From JAPYWM01 sp964489015 (lineage in GTDB: Bacteria > Bacteroidota > Bacteroidia > SpSt-205): a stretch of DNA of 9,917 bases. Location: assembly GCA_964489015.1 (NCBI GenBank), contig CAZAXD010000037.1:1-9917 (forward strand), read 5' to 3'. Under the pieces are notes generated by a model that was not told the origin of the DNA, ran no database searches, and worked only from the letters and a program-made list of their open reading frames with translations. A program made the position numbers and the translations under genes. Below are positions 1-6,177 of this stretch, one piece after another; positions within the stretch are counted from its first letter, which is position 1; each line of letters begins with the position of its first letter.

Positions 1-1020
1 GAGAGTTATCACGAGGTGCGCGAAGGGGACCTGCAGCGTTTGCGTGCGCAGGCGATTCATCGGCCTGTGCCACCGGGTTATCGGCTCTTGCACGCCATTC
101 CACTCCGTTATGCCCTGGATCAGCGGACGGCCTTGGCCAATCCGGTCGGTATGAGTGGGATTCGTCTAGAAGGGGAGTACTACTTGCTGTATGCGCCACA
201 GGATTATTTAGCCACGTTAGAGCGCTGCTTTGGGCGGGCTGATGTGCAGATAGAGGGCTTTGTGCTGGGGCCGCTATTGGCGGCGCAGGCGCTGCTAAGT
301 ATAGAGGAGCAGAATGCAGGTTCGGCTTATTTAGACATTGGCGCCCATCATACGACGCTCGTCCTCTTTCAAGAGCAGGTTTTACAGCATGTGGTGGTTT
401 TACCCCTAGCTGGCCAATCGGTTACTGATGACATTCGGGATGCCGTTCGTCGTATACTGCCCCCACAAGCAGAGACCTTGAAGATCCGGCTCGGCATGGC
501 TTATCGGGGGCTTTTGCAGCAGGATGAGATGATCTCGCTGACGGTCGATCGGCTCAAGGAGCCGATCGGGCTACGGCGCAGCTTTCTGGTCGAGGTGATT
601 CAGGCGCGACTCCAGGAGATACTGGACTTTGTGGCAGCTGAGATCGATCGGGTGGGTCTATTGAAGGAACTACACGCCGGTATCCATCTAGCAGGCGGTA
701 CTGTAGCGATGCCGGGGTTTCAGGAGCTCACCGAGTATTGCCTAGGGTGTACGGCGCATTTGGTGCAGCCAGAGAGCTTGATTAGCGCCGGTATTCGCGA
801 ACCGTTTGGCTCACCGGATACTGCTTCTCTGGCTGGCACCCTGGCCCTCCTACCTACTTATCGAGAGTTTCTGGTGCCGCTCTCCCAAGATCTAGCTGAG
901 TCGGCCGCCCCCAAAGCGCCTAATGATCATCTTCCTAAGGCTAAAAATCCTGGCTTTTTTCAAAAATTCATTGCTTATATTGAGCAGCAAATCAAAATAC
1001 CATCCGACCTTATCGACTAA
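1..1020 (+). CDS. ftsA: Cell division protein FtsA, 5'-truncated by window edge
   Basis: This is an actin-like ATPase that tethers FtsZ filaments to the inner membrane and recruits later divisome proteins. The reading frame is open from base 1, so the first roughly 80 residues of a normal FtsA, including phosphate-1, lie outside the window. The GTG at 16 is internal, not a true start. Visible family landmarks are the 1C-domain signature NPVGMSGIRLE (about 139-171), phosphate-2 at 334-360 (DIGAHHTTL), the ERLKIK-like segment ETLKIRLGMAY (about 475-507), the adenosine motif LAGGTVAMPGF (688-720), and a C-terminal aromatic/basic helix starting GFFQKFIAYI (about 952) that should be the membrane-targeting helix. 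Phosphate-2 is odd: the family norm is DIGGGTTD, and here the Gly run and final Asp are replaced. The ftsZ start follows 5 nt after the stop, the classic ftsA-ftsZ order. The identity is secure; whether it still hydrolyses ATP is uncertain. Confidence 0.95.
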   Translation, partial: ESYHEVREGDLQRLRAQAIHRPVPPGYRLLHAIPLRYALDQRTALANPVGMSGIRLEGEYYLLYAPQDYLATLERCFGRADVQIEGFVLGPLLAAQALLSIEEQNAGSAYLDIGAHHTTLVLFQEQVLQHVVVLPLAGQSVTDDIRDAVRRILPPQAETLKIRLGMAYRGLLQQDEMISLTVDRLKEPIGLRRSFLVEVIQARLQEILDFVAAEIDRVGLLKELHAGIHLAGGTVAMPGFQELTEYCLGCTAHLVQPESLISAGIREPFGSPDTASLAGTLALLPTYREFLVPLSQDLAESAAPKAPNDHLPKAKNPGFFQKFIAYIEQQIKIPSDLID

Positions 1021-1025
1021 TTGCC

Positions 1026-2342
1026 ATGAGTATTCAATTTAAGGGCCCTGCAGAGCCCTCGATTATTTTGGTTTTAGGCTTAGGTGGTGCTGGCGGTAAT
1101 GCCGTCAATAACATGTACCGACTCAGCATTCACAATGTAGAGTTTGCGGTTTGCAATACCGATAACCAAGCTCTGGGGCGCATGGCGGTACCACGGCGGG
1201 TCCTCATGGGACAGCGGGTCACAGGCGGCCTAGGGTGCGGTTCTAATCCGGATCAGGGGGCTCAAGCGGCCCAAGAGAGCATAGAGGATATCATGCGGTT
1301 ATGTGAACCGCCGATTCGCATGGTTTTTNNNNNNNNNNNNNNGGGGACGGGTACGGGTTCTATTCCGGTCGTCGCTAAGCACTGTCGGGAAAGGGGCCTT
1401 TTGACGGTGGCGGTCGTGACATTGCCTTTCAGCTTTGAGGGCGAAGCTCGGCGTCGCAATGCGCTTCAAGGGCTGCTGGCGCTGGAGCCCTACGTCGACG
1501 CGCTGGTCGTCATTCATAATGATAATATTCGGCGGGCTGCTGCCCGGAATATCTTGCAAAAGGAAGCGTTTCTTTTGGCCGACCAGGTTGTTTATCGAGC
1601 AGTTCGCGGGATTGCCGAGATCATCACCAAACCGGGTTACATCAACGTGGACTTTGCAGACGTGCGGAACGTCATGAAGGATGGTGGCTATGCCCTTTTG
1701 GGGATGTCTATTCAAAAGGGAGAGGATCGGGCCCAGCTTGCGATCGAAGAGGCCCTTAGCTCGCCGCTCCTAGATAGTGTGGATATCCGCGGGGCAAAGG
1801 GTGTTTTGGTCAATATCACGGCTTCTGAAGAAACGCTTACCATGGAAGAAACCGAGCTCATTATGCAGCAGCTCAATGAAGCCATGGGCATGAGAGAGGG
1901 GCCCAATGAGTGTCGTATCATCATGGGCCAGGTCTTCGATGAGGCTGCCGCCGAGGAACTGAGTGTCACCCTCATTGCCACGGGCTTACCGCGTCCCCAG
2001 TCCATCGAAGCCCTCCTCTCCAAAGACCATCTAGTCAAAAGGCCGACTCCCCCCAAAGCTACACCACCCACGCCGACCCTCACTCAGCGCTTACCCCTAG
2101 ATGCAAGCGCTTCTCAGCAGGTGCCTCCGATAACAGAGAGGCCGTCTTTACGAGAGCGCATCAGCCGCATTCAAGAAAATACCCAAGAAGCGCTGCGTAC
2201 CGCTCTGAGTCGCCCCGCTTACGAACGGAGTCAGCTCCTCAATCCCCCGCCCCCGCCTTCCCAGACAAAGCTAGAGCCCACTACGGATCCCCATCTCCAG
2301 ATTCGTCGCAGTAATCCCCGGCTTTACGAAAATCCGGACTGA
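1026..2342 (+). CDS. ftsZ: Cell division GTPase FtsZ
   Basis: This is the tubulin-like GTPase that polymerises into the Z-ring at the division site. The 438 residues (as assembled) show the N-terminal nucleotide loop GLGGAGGNAV (residues 18-27), the signature loop GTGTG (107-111), an N-D-N nucleotide contact in VVIHNDNIRR, and the T7 catalytic loop NVDFADV (207-213). The C-terminal subdomain ends near SVTLIATGL, followed by a Pro/Ser/Thr-rich linker. Within the linker, a PAYERSQLL segment and the terminal peptide RRSNPRLYENPD resemble the conserved PAYKR and SNNSFLHDNVD-like tails of Bacteroidota FtsZ, which I recall from the family. Five codons (102-106) are unknown because of an N run in the signature loop; the family expects seven residues there. 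The ATG lies 5 nt after ftsA, and the stop overlaps the next start by one base (TGATG). Confidence 0.97.
   Translation: MSIQFKGPAEPSIILVLGLGGAGGNAVNNMYRLSIHNVEFAVCNTDNQALGRMAVPRRVLMGQRVTGGLGCGSNPDQGAQAAQESIEDIMRLCEPPIRMVFXXXXXGTGTGSIPVVAKHCRERGLLTVAVVTLPFSFEGEARRRNALQGLLALEPYVDALVVIHNDNIRRAAARNILQKEAFLLADQVVYRAVRGIAEIITKPGYINVDFADVRNVMKDGGYALLGMSIQKGEDRAQLAIEEALSSPLLDSVDIRGAKGVLVNITASEETLTMEETELIMQQLNEAMGMREGPNECRIIMGQVFDEAAAEELSVTLIATGLPRPQSIEALLSKDHLVKRPTPPKATPPTPTLTQRLPLDASASQQVPPITERPSLRERISRIQENTQEALRTALSRPAYERSQLLNPPPPPSQTKLEPTTDPHLQIRRSNPRLYENPD
1329..1342. other. Assembly gap (14 N) inside the FtsZ tubulin signature
   Basis: Fourteen undetermined bases are flanked by a T5 run on the left and a G4 run on the right. 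They replace the start of the GTP-binding signature (canonical MVF-x-x-AGMGGGTGTG). The reading frame is maintained across the gap, but the placeholder leaves room for five residues between MVF and GTGTG, where FtsZ proteins normally have seven. The true gap is therefore probably about 20 bases. It is most likely an assembly or polishing artefact, not biology. Confidence 0.95.
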
Positions 2343-2800
2343 TGCTTCGCTCCACCTTGCGCTACTTCCGTTTGCTAAGCTGGTACTGGGAAGCGCGACT
2401 CTGGTACCGGCTGGCGCTTTTGCTTAGCAACTTCTTAGCGTTTTTGTGGTTAGGATTGGGCACCTTTATTGCTATGAGCCTATTGACCGCTGCTTTGATT
2501 CTTTGGCTATGGGACAAAGTCGGGGGAGCTTCCGCGCTCTGTCTGGGAGCCGGGGTTTGGTTATTAGGAGGCGCCTTAGGTTGGTACTGGGGACGCGTCT
2601 ACCTGAGGCGGGTCCTTTCGCTGCCGGAAGCTTACATGCGCATGCAAATGGCACACGCCGCCCTCCGTATCATGGAGGAGGCACAACTCCTAGTCCCTAG
2701 GTCGGCTGGGGATTCGCCCCTCGTGCGCTGGTTACTTCCCTTGGGATTACGTTGGTTATGGACTCTGGTCAAGCGTCTCTTCCGGCAGTGGGTTTCCTAG
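2342..2800 (+). CDS. Small two-helix membrane protein (phage holin/DUF1469-like topology)
   Basis: This is a 152-residue membrane protein of unassigned function. It has a basic, aromatic N-terminus (RYFRLLSWYWEARLWYR), two long hydrophobic segments at about residues 33-57 and 62-86, then a cytosolic-looking amphipathic region (about 90-120) and an Arg/Trp-rich C-terminal segment. Tryptophan content is very high. The arrangement of a short amphipathic head, a two-helix hairpin and a helical tail is like the Holin-X/DUF1469 'phage holin family' proteins common in Bacteroidota chromosomes. That is a topology resemblance only, not a motif match. The ATG at 2342 shares its A with the ftsZ stop codon, so translation is likely coupled to ftsZ. 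The 3' end overlaps the following prenyltransferase gene. Its place between ftsZ and a membrane-lipid enzyme suggests an envelope role, but this is inference. Confidence 0.75.
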   Translation: MLRSTLRYFRLLSWYWEARLWYRLALLLSNFLAFLWLGLGTFIAMSLLTAALILWLWDKVGGASALCLGAGVWLLGGALGWYWGRVYLRRVLSLPEAYMRMQMAHAALRIMEEAQLLVPRSAGDSPLVRWLLPLGLRWLWTLVKRLFRQWVS

Positions 2801-3531
2801 GTCCTATTGCGCAGGCCTGGCAAACCGCTAAGCCGCAGGTTCTCTGGCTTATCGACCCAGATAAGTTGCCCCTTTCTGCTTATCCACAGGCCGCTGAAGC
2901 GTACCTGGCAGCCGGTGGACGCTGGGCCCTCGTGGGGGGGAGCTTCCTCAGTCAGGTTCCAATGCATGTTTGGTGTGAAGAAGCCCGACGATTGGCGCCG
3001 CTCCCCCTAATCCTATTTCCGGGTAGTAGCGCCCATTTGACCCCCGCCGTGGATGCGGTGCTGTTTCTCTTTTTAGCTAGTGGCCGTAACCCGCAGTATC
3101 TCATCGGCCATCAGGTGGAGGCGGCTCCACATCTTTATCGGTGGGGCTTAGAAGTGATACCCACGACTTATTTACTACTCGGCAGCCCAGCCCATCTCAC
3201 GGCCGCCCATTACATAACGCAAACAATGTCCCTACCGCCCGATAAGCTAGATCTGATTGAAGCAACGGCGCTGGCGGGCCTTTTCTTAGGCCAACGGGCC
3301 TTGTATCTAGATGCAGGGAGCGGCGCTTCTTCCACAGTAAGCCCCTCCGTCGTACAAGCCTTACGACGTCTCACGAGAGCCCCTATCTTAGTCGGTGGCG
3401 GCATCCAGACCCCAGCGCAGGCCCATGCCCTCCTGTCGGCTGGAGCGTCCTTTGTCGTTATCGGTACCCTTGCTGAAAAATCCCTTCCTAGCCTTCGCTT
3501 CTGGGAAGAATTCTTTGCTTTTAGCTTATGA
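2758..3531 (+). CDS. Geranylgeranylglyceryl phosphate synthase-family (PcrB-like) prenyltransferase
   Basis: This TIM-barrel enzyme family joins a long polyprenyl diphosphate to sn-glycerol-1-phosphate through an ether bond, the first committed step of archaeal-type lipids. Bacteroidota carry the group II bacterial version. From the ATG at 2758 (257 aa) the landmarks are LIDPDK (31-36, Asp for Mg/diphosphate), GGS (60-62), FPGSS (87-91), SGRNPQYLIGHQVEAA (108-123), EVIPTTY (132-138), YLDAGSGA (183-190), and the phosphate-binding loops VGGGIQTP (212-219) and VVIGT (233-237). Start choice is open: TTG 2752, ATG 2758 and GTG 2788 are all in frame, and 2788 would place IDPDK at a more typical distance from the N-terminus. 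Every option overlaps the previous gene (by 13-49 nt). The active-site Glu of the usual YLEAGSGA appears as Asp. The chain length of the prenyl substrate cannot be read from the sequence. Confidence 0.93.
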   Translation: MDSGQASLPAVGFLGPIAQAWQTAKPQVLWLIDPDKLPLSAYPQAAEAYLAAGGRWALVGGSFLSQVPMHVWCEEARRLAPLPLILFPGSSAHLTPAVDAVLFLFLASGRNPQYLIGHQVEAAPHLYRWGLEVIPTTYLLLGSPAHLTAAHYITQTMSLPPDKLDLIEATALAGLFLGQRALYLDAGSGASSTVSPSVVQALRRLTRAPILVGGGIQTPAQAHALLSAGASFVVIGTLAEKSLPSLRFWEEFFAFSL

Positions 3532-4349
3532 TAGTCTGGTTATACGCCCTGCTGGCTGGATTAGATTTGACCCAAGGCGAGTGGGTAGCTATCGGGGTGA
3601 GCGTGCATAATTATGCGCCTCATCCTATTCAGGCCCGATGTAGTGCTTTTATCATTCGAGATATAGCCGTTTTGCGGCAGATGCAGAATACCTGGCAGGG
3701 TACTACCTTTTATCAAGACTATTGTGATTATCATTATGTGCTAAAGTTCTATAAGGATCAGCGTCTGCAAAAAACCATTAAGCTAAATCTTCGATGTGGT
3801 TATGCGACAGAAGGGGTTTTTTCTTACACGTTTCGGCCCGAATGGCTTGAGCAGATTCTGCCCGCTGCCCAGCCGATAGTGTGGTCACGGGTTTGGTTTC
3901 ATCGGAATGAAAACCTAAAGCCTGCTGTACAGGCGCTCCTAGGGGCGCCGGAGGTCTACTTTTATGAGGAGCCGGAGCCTTATCTATTTGAGGGTCGTTT
4001 CGTGATAGGGGTGGATAGTGCTTCCTGGCGCACTGACCGTGACTCGCTTAATGCAGCTGTAGCAGCGCTAGTAGCGCGCCACTTTCCCACTGGTCGGGCC
4101 TACGTGCGTCCGTATTTCTTCTACTTGGATGACCAGTTCTTACTATATTTCCGATTCGAGGTATTTTGTGATCGAGCGGATTTTGAGCGGTATGGTCGGA
4201 CCTTGCCTTTACGCGTGAGTTGGCAGCCCCACATTCATCCTGGGGAGGCGAAGCGCCTTATTATCATTGGTGTCAATCGTGAGCGCTTCTGGGCGTATGT
4301 CCGTCGTTGGCGGACCCAGTATCAGGCTTCTGCTGACGAGACGCCATAA
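3528..4349 (+). CDS. Unrecognised 273-residue protein, last gene of the ftsA-ftsZ operon
   Basis: I do not recognise this protein. Its ATG overlaps the stop of the GGGP synthase-like gene in an ATGA arrangement (3528-3531), so it is very probably co-translated with it. The first 13 or so residues are hydrophobic (MIVWLYALLAGLD) but lack the usual basic n-region and there is no clear cleavage site, so a signal peptide is doubtful. The rest is soluble-looking, unusually rich in Tyr, Phe, Trp and Arg, with alternating hydrophobic patterns that suggest beta structure (for example RPYFFYLDDQFLLYFRFEVF, about 199-218) and a conspicuous EEPEPYLFEGRFVIGVDSA stretch (about 147-165). No nucleotide-binding, protease or TPR motif is visible. 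The last 77 bp overlap the 3' end of the convergent transporter gene. Codon use looks like its neighbours, so it is probably a real resident gene. Confidence 0.8.
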   Translation: MIVWLYALLAGLDLTQGEWVAIGVSVHNYAPHPIQARCSAFIIRDIAVLRQMQNTWQGTTFYQDYCDYHYVLKFYKDQRLQKTIKLNLRCGYATEGVFSYTFRPEWLEQILPAAQPIVWSRVWFHRNENLKPAVQALLGAPEVYFYEEPEPYLFEGRFVIGVDSASWRTDRDSLNAAVAALVARHFPTGRAYVRPYFFYLDDQFLLYFRFEVFCDRADFERYGRTLPLRVSWQPHIHPGEAKRLIIIGVNRERFWAYVRRWRTQYQASADETP

Positions 4350-5709
4350 GCCTCAGACTCCATAAGCCCCCTAACGTCCAGCCAGCCATCCACAAAATGA
4401 CCCCATATCCCAGTTCTAACCCAAGCCCATTTTCTACGCAGAGCCCGAGACTAAACGCCAAAGGCACGACCCAGATCGTATGTCTGTAAATGCTCAAGGG
4501 GCCACCTGCCCAGATTGAGAAGATAAACAACCCAAAGAGTGGACCATAGGTATAGGCCCCTAACTTCAGAAAAGTGCTCAGGGCGTCTTTGGTCGGCGGA
4601 TAGGCATAAAAGTAGACGGTAATGAGCCACATGATCCCCATCCACGACACAAATATCAAGCGCTTGACACCTAATTTCTCCCAGCTGGAAGGAAGCATAT
4701 TCCGGAGGGTGACGGTGGTTAGCGCGACGAGGGCGCCATCCACACTGGAGAGGGTAGACGCCGTCAGACCCAAAACAAATAGTAAGCTCACCCATATGGG
4801 AAATACCCCCTGCGCTAAGTGCGAGTAGAGAAGGTCACTCTGCGGGGGTGGGGGGAGATTTTTTTCCACTACATAAAGCCATAGAAAGCTACCTAACGTT
4901 AGAAACAGGAGTTTGACCGGCCACAGTAGCCCAGCATAGAGCAATATCGCCTTTTGCGCAGAACGGGTTGAGGCCATGCTTAGCATCTTCTGCATTTGAT
5001 CTTGATCTAGTCCTGTCATCGTAAAGGCTAATAGCACCCCGCCAATAAAGTCTTTTAGCCAAAAATGCACATGATGGGGATTCGTTTCTATGACCTTAGG
5101 GCGCAAAGTACCCCCGTCTAACTCTTGACCGATAAATATCAATGTAAGCAGGCCCGCGCCCAAAAAGAGCATAGTCTGCAGAAGGTCGGTGTAAATCAGG
5201 GTGCCCGTGCCGCCGCGCTGCGCGTAGAGATAAATTACTACGAGTGCTGCCAGACTTAGGACACTGAAGGCTACATCTGGAAAAAAATAAGTTAGAACGC
5301 GTAGCGCTAGATACAAGCGCACGCTGGTAGCCAGCGCACGCGAGATGAGAAATGTGACGGCCGCTAGCTTTTCGGCGTGTGGACCTAAGCGGTGCCGAAA
5401 ATATTCGTAAATGGACGCTTGCGTGCTAGCATAATAACGCGGAATAAGCAGCAGAGCCACTAGGCTGTAGCCGACCGTATAACCTGCTAGCACCTGTAAA
5501 TAGCTCCAACCGTCCTGGCGCACGCTACCCGGTAGGGAAATAAAGGTTAGACCAGAAATAGCTGTCCCCACCATGCTGATACCCACCCACTGCCAGTTTG
5601 CCTTGCGCTGGGCTATATAAAAAGCACCAAGGTCTCCGCCTTTCCGCTTAGCAAGCCACTGACCTAAAGCCCATATCACGCCGACATAGGCCAGCGTGGC
5701 CCAGATCAT
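4273..5709 (-). CDS. Sodium:solute symporter (SSS/SLC5 family), substrate unknown
   Basis: This is an inner-membrane transporter of the LeuT-fold SSS family, which couples Na+ entry to uptake of a small solute. The 478 residues contain about 12-13 hydrophobic segments. Family signatures are the first-core-helix motif GTAISGLTFISLPG (48-61), RGGTGTLIYTDLLQTMLFLG (165-184, the GG-x-x-x-V/I-x-TD-x-x-Q core), the loop TGLDQDQMQKMLS (232-244) that I know from Bacteroidota members, and STLSSVDGAL (318-327), whose paired serines (321-322) match the Na2-site position. The substrate cannot be told from sequence. The ATG is 3 nt downstream of the preceding secreted-protein gene, so it is the last gene of a three-gene unit. 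The hydrophilic C-terminal tail of about 25 residues is encoded entirely inside the convergent gene's 3' end, an unusual tail-to-tail overlap. Confidence 0.93.
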   Translation of the reverse strand: MIWATLAYVGVIWALGQWLAKRKGGDLGAFYIAQRKANWQWVGISMVGTAISGLTFISLPGSVRQDGWSYLQVLAGYTVGYSLVALLLIPRYYASTQASIYEYFRHRLGPHAEKLAAVTFLISRALATSVRLYLALRVLTYFFPDVAFSVLSLAALVVIYLYAQRGGTGTLIYTDLLQTMLFLGAGLLTLIFIGQELDGGTLRPKVIETNPHHVHFWLKDFIGGVLLAFTMTGLDQDQMQKMLSMASTRSAQKAILLYAGLLWPVKLLFLTLGSFLWLYVVEKNLPPPPQSDLLYSHLAQGVFPIWVSLLFVLGLTASTLSSVDGALVALTTVTLRNMLPSSWEKLGVKRLIFVSWMGIMWLITVYFYAYPPTKDALSTFLKLGAYTYGPLFGLFIFSIWAGGPLSIYRHTIWVVPLAFSLGLCVENGLGLELGYGVILWMAGWTLGGLWSLRLMASRQQKPDTGSANDGHTPRSAHD

Positions 5710-5712
5710 CTT

Positions 5713-6171
5713 CTAATAAATGAGCTGACTCATGCCGAGGCCAACAAGCTCCACTTTATTCGTGATAGCCTGTAAAAATAAAATCGCATCAATAATTTGT
5801 TTTTTGTCGGCATATGGCGTAATATTAGCCAGGCTGGCTTCGGCGGTCTTTATGTAATCGTGAAGGGCCGCCTCGAGCTGCTGCATAGCTTTGTCATTGG
5901 CTTGGGTAGAAGGAATCTTGAGGTCGTTCGGCCCCTTGGGCTCTAGCTTTGCAAAGGGTAAATATTCTAAAATGCGATACAATCGAGTTAGTTTAGAGAT
6001 GTAAATGCGGGTTAGCTCGATTTTATCCATCTTTTCTAAATCCCCTAAGGAGTAAACGATTGTGGCCCCACCGGGCATTTGAATCGCAGGCTCTGGGTCA
6101 CCAGACTGCGTTCCAGGTTGCTGGGCCCAGGATAAACTCCACAGAAAAGTAAGTAAAATGGCGAACCGCAT
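5713..6171 (-). CDS. Small secreted helical protein, unknown function
   Basis: The protein has 152 residues. The N-terminus MRFAILLTFLWSLSWAQQPG is a textbook signal peptide with probable cleavage after Ala16 (SWA|QQ), leaving Gln at +1. No lipobox Cys is present, so it should be soluble in the periplasm or exported. After a Pro/Gly-rich spacer (about 19-36), the mature part is predicted largely helical: LEKMDKIELTRIYISKLTRLYRILEYL (split around residues 45-71) and two further helices at about 91-115 and 121-148. It could be a four-helix-bundle-like domain. I do not recognise a family. It lies 6 nt downstream of the secreted TPR gene and 3 nt upstream of the symporter gene, so it may act with one of them, for instance as a partner of the TPR protein. 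That is inference only. Confidence 0.8.
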   Translation of the reverse strand: MRFAILLTFLWSLSWAQQPGTQSGDPEPAIQMPGGATIVYSLGDLEKMDKIELTRIYISKLTRLYRILEYLPFAKLEPKGPNDLKIPSTQANDKAMQQLEAALHDYIKTAEASLANITPYADKKQIIDAILFLQAITNKVELVGLGMSQLIY

Positions 6172-6177
6172 AGATTC

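Noticed and set aside
16..18. GTG at 16 as the real start of ftsA
   Set aside because: The frame stays open to base 1 and the protein would lack the N-terminal nucleotide-binding subdomain. The gene is cut by the window edge.
1262..1715. Minus-strand open frames across the ftsZ gap
   Set aside because: They lie wholly inside ftsZ, depend on reading through N bases, and have no recognisable motifs. They are shadows of a well-supported gene.
2342..2800. A true phage holin or prophage remnant
   Set aside because: The two-helix topology is holin-like, but no endolysin, structural phage gene or attachment site is nearby, and the gene is embedded in a division operon.
4344..4368. Direct repeat CCATAAGCC twice, 16 bp apart, at the convergent gene ends
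   Set aside because: It is only nine bases, with two copies inside coding sequence of the symporter tail. It is compatible with chance and has no hairpin potential.
4841..4867. G-rich tract followed by a T run, considered as a G-quadruplex or terminator
   Set aside because: Only two G runs (5 and 6 bases) are present and no stem precedes the T run. On the coding strand it encodes a Pro-rich loop of the symporter.
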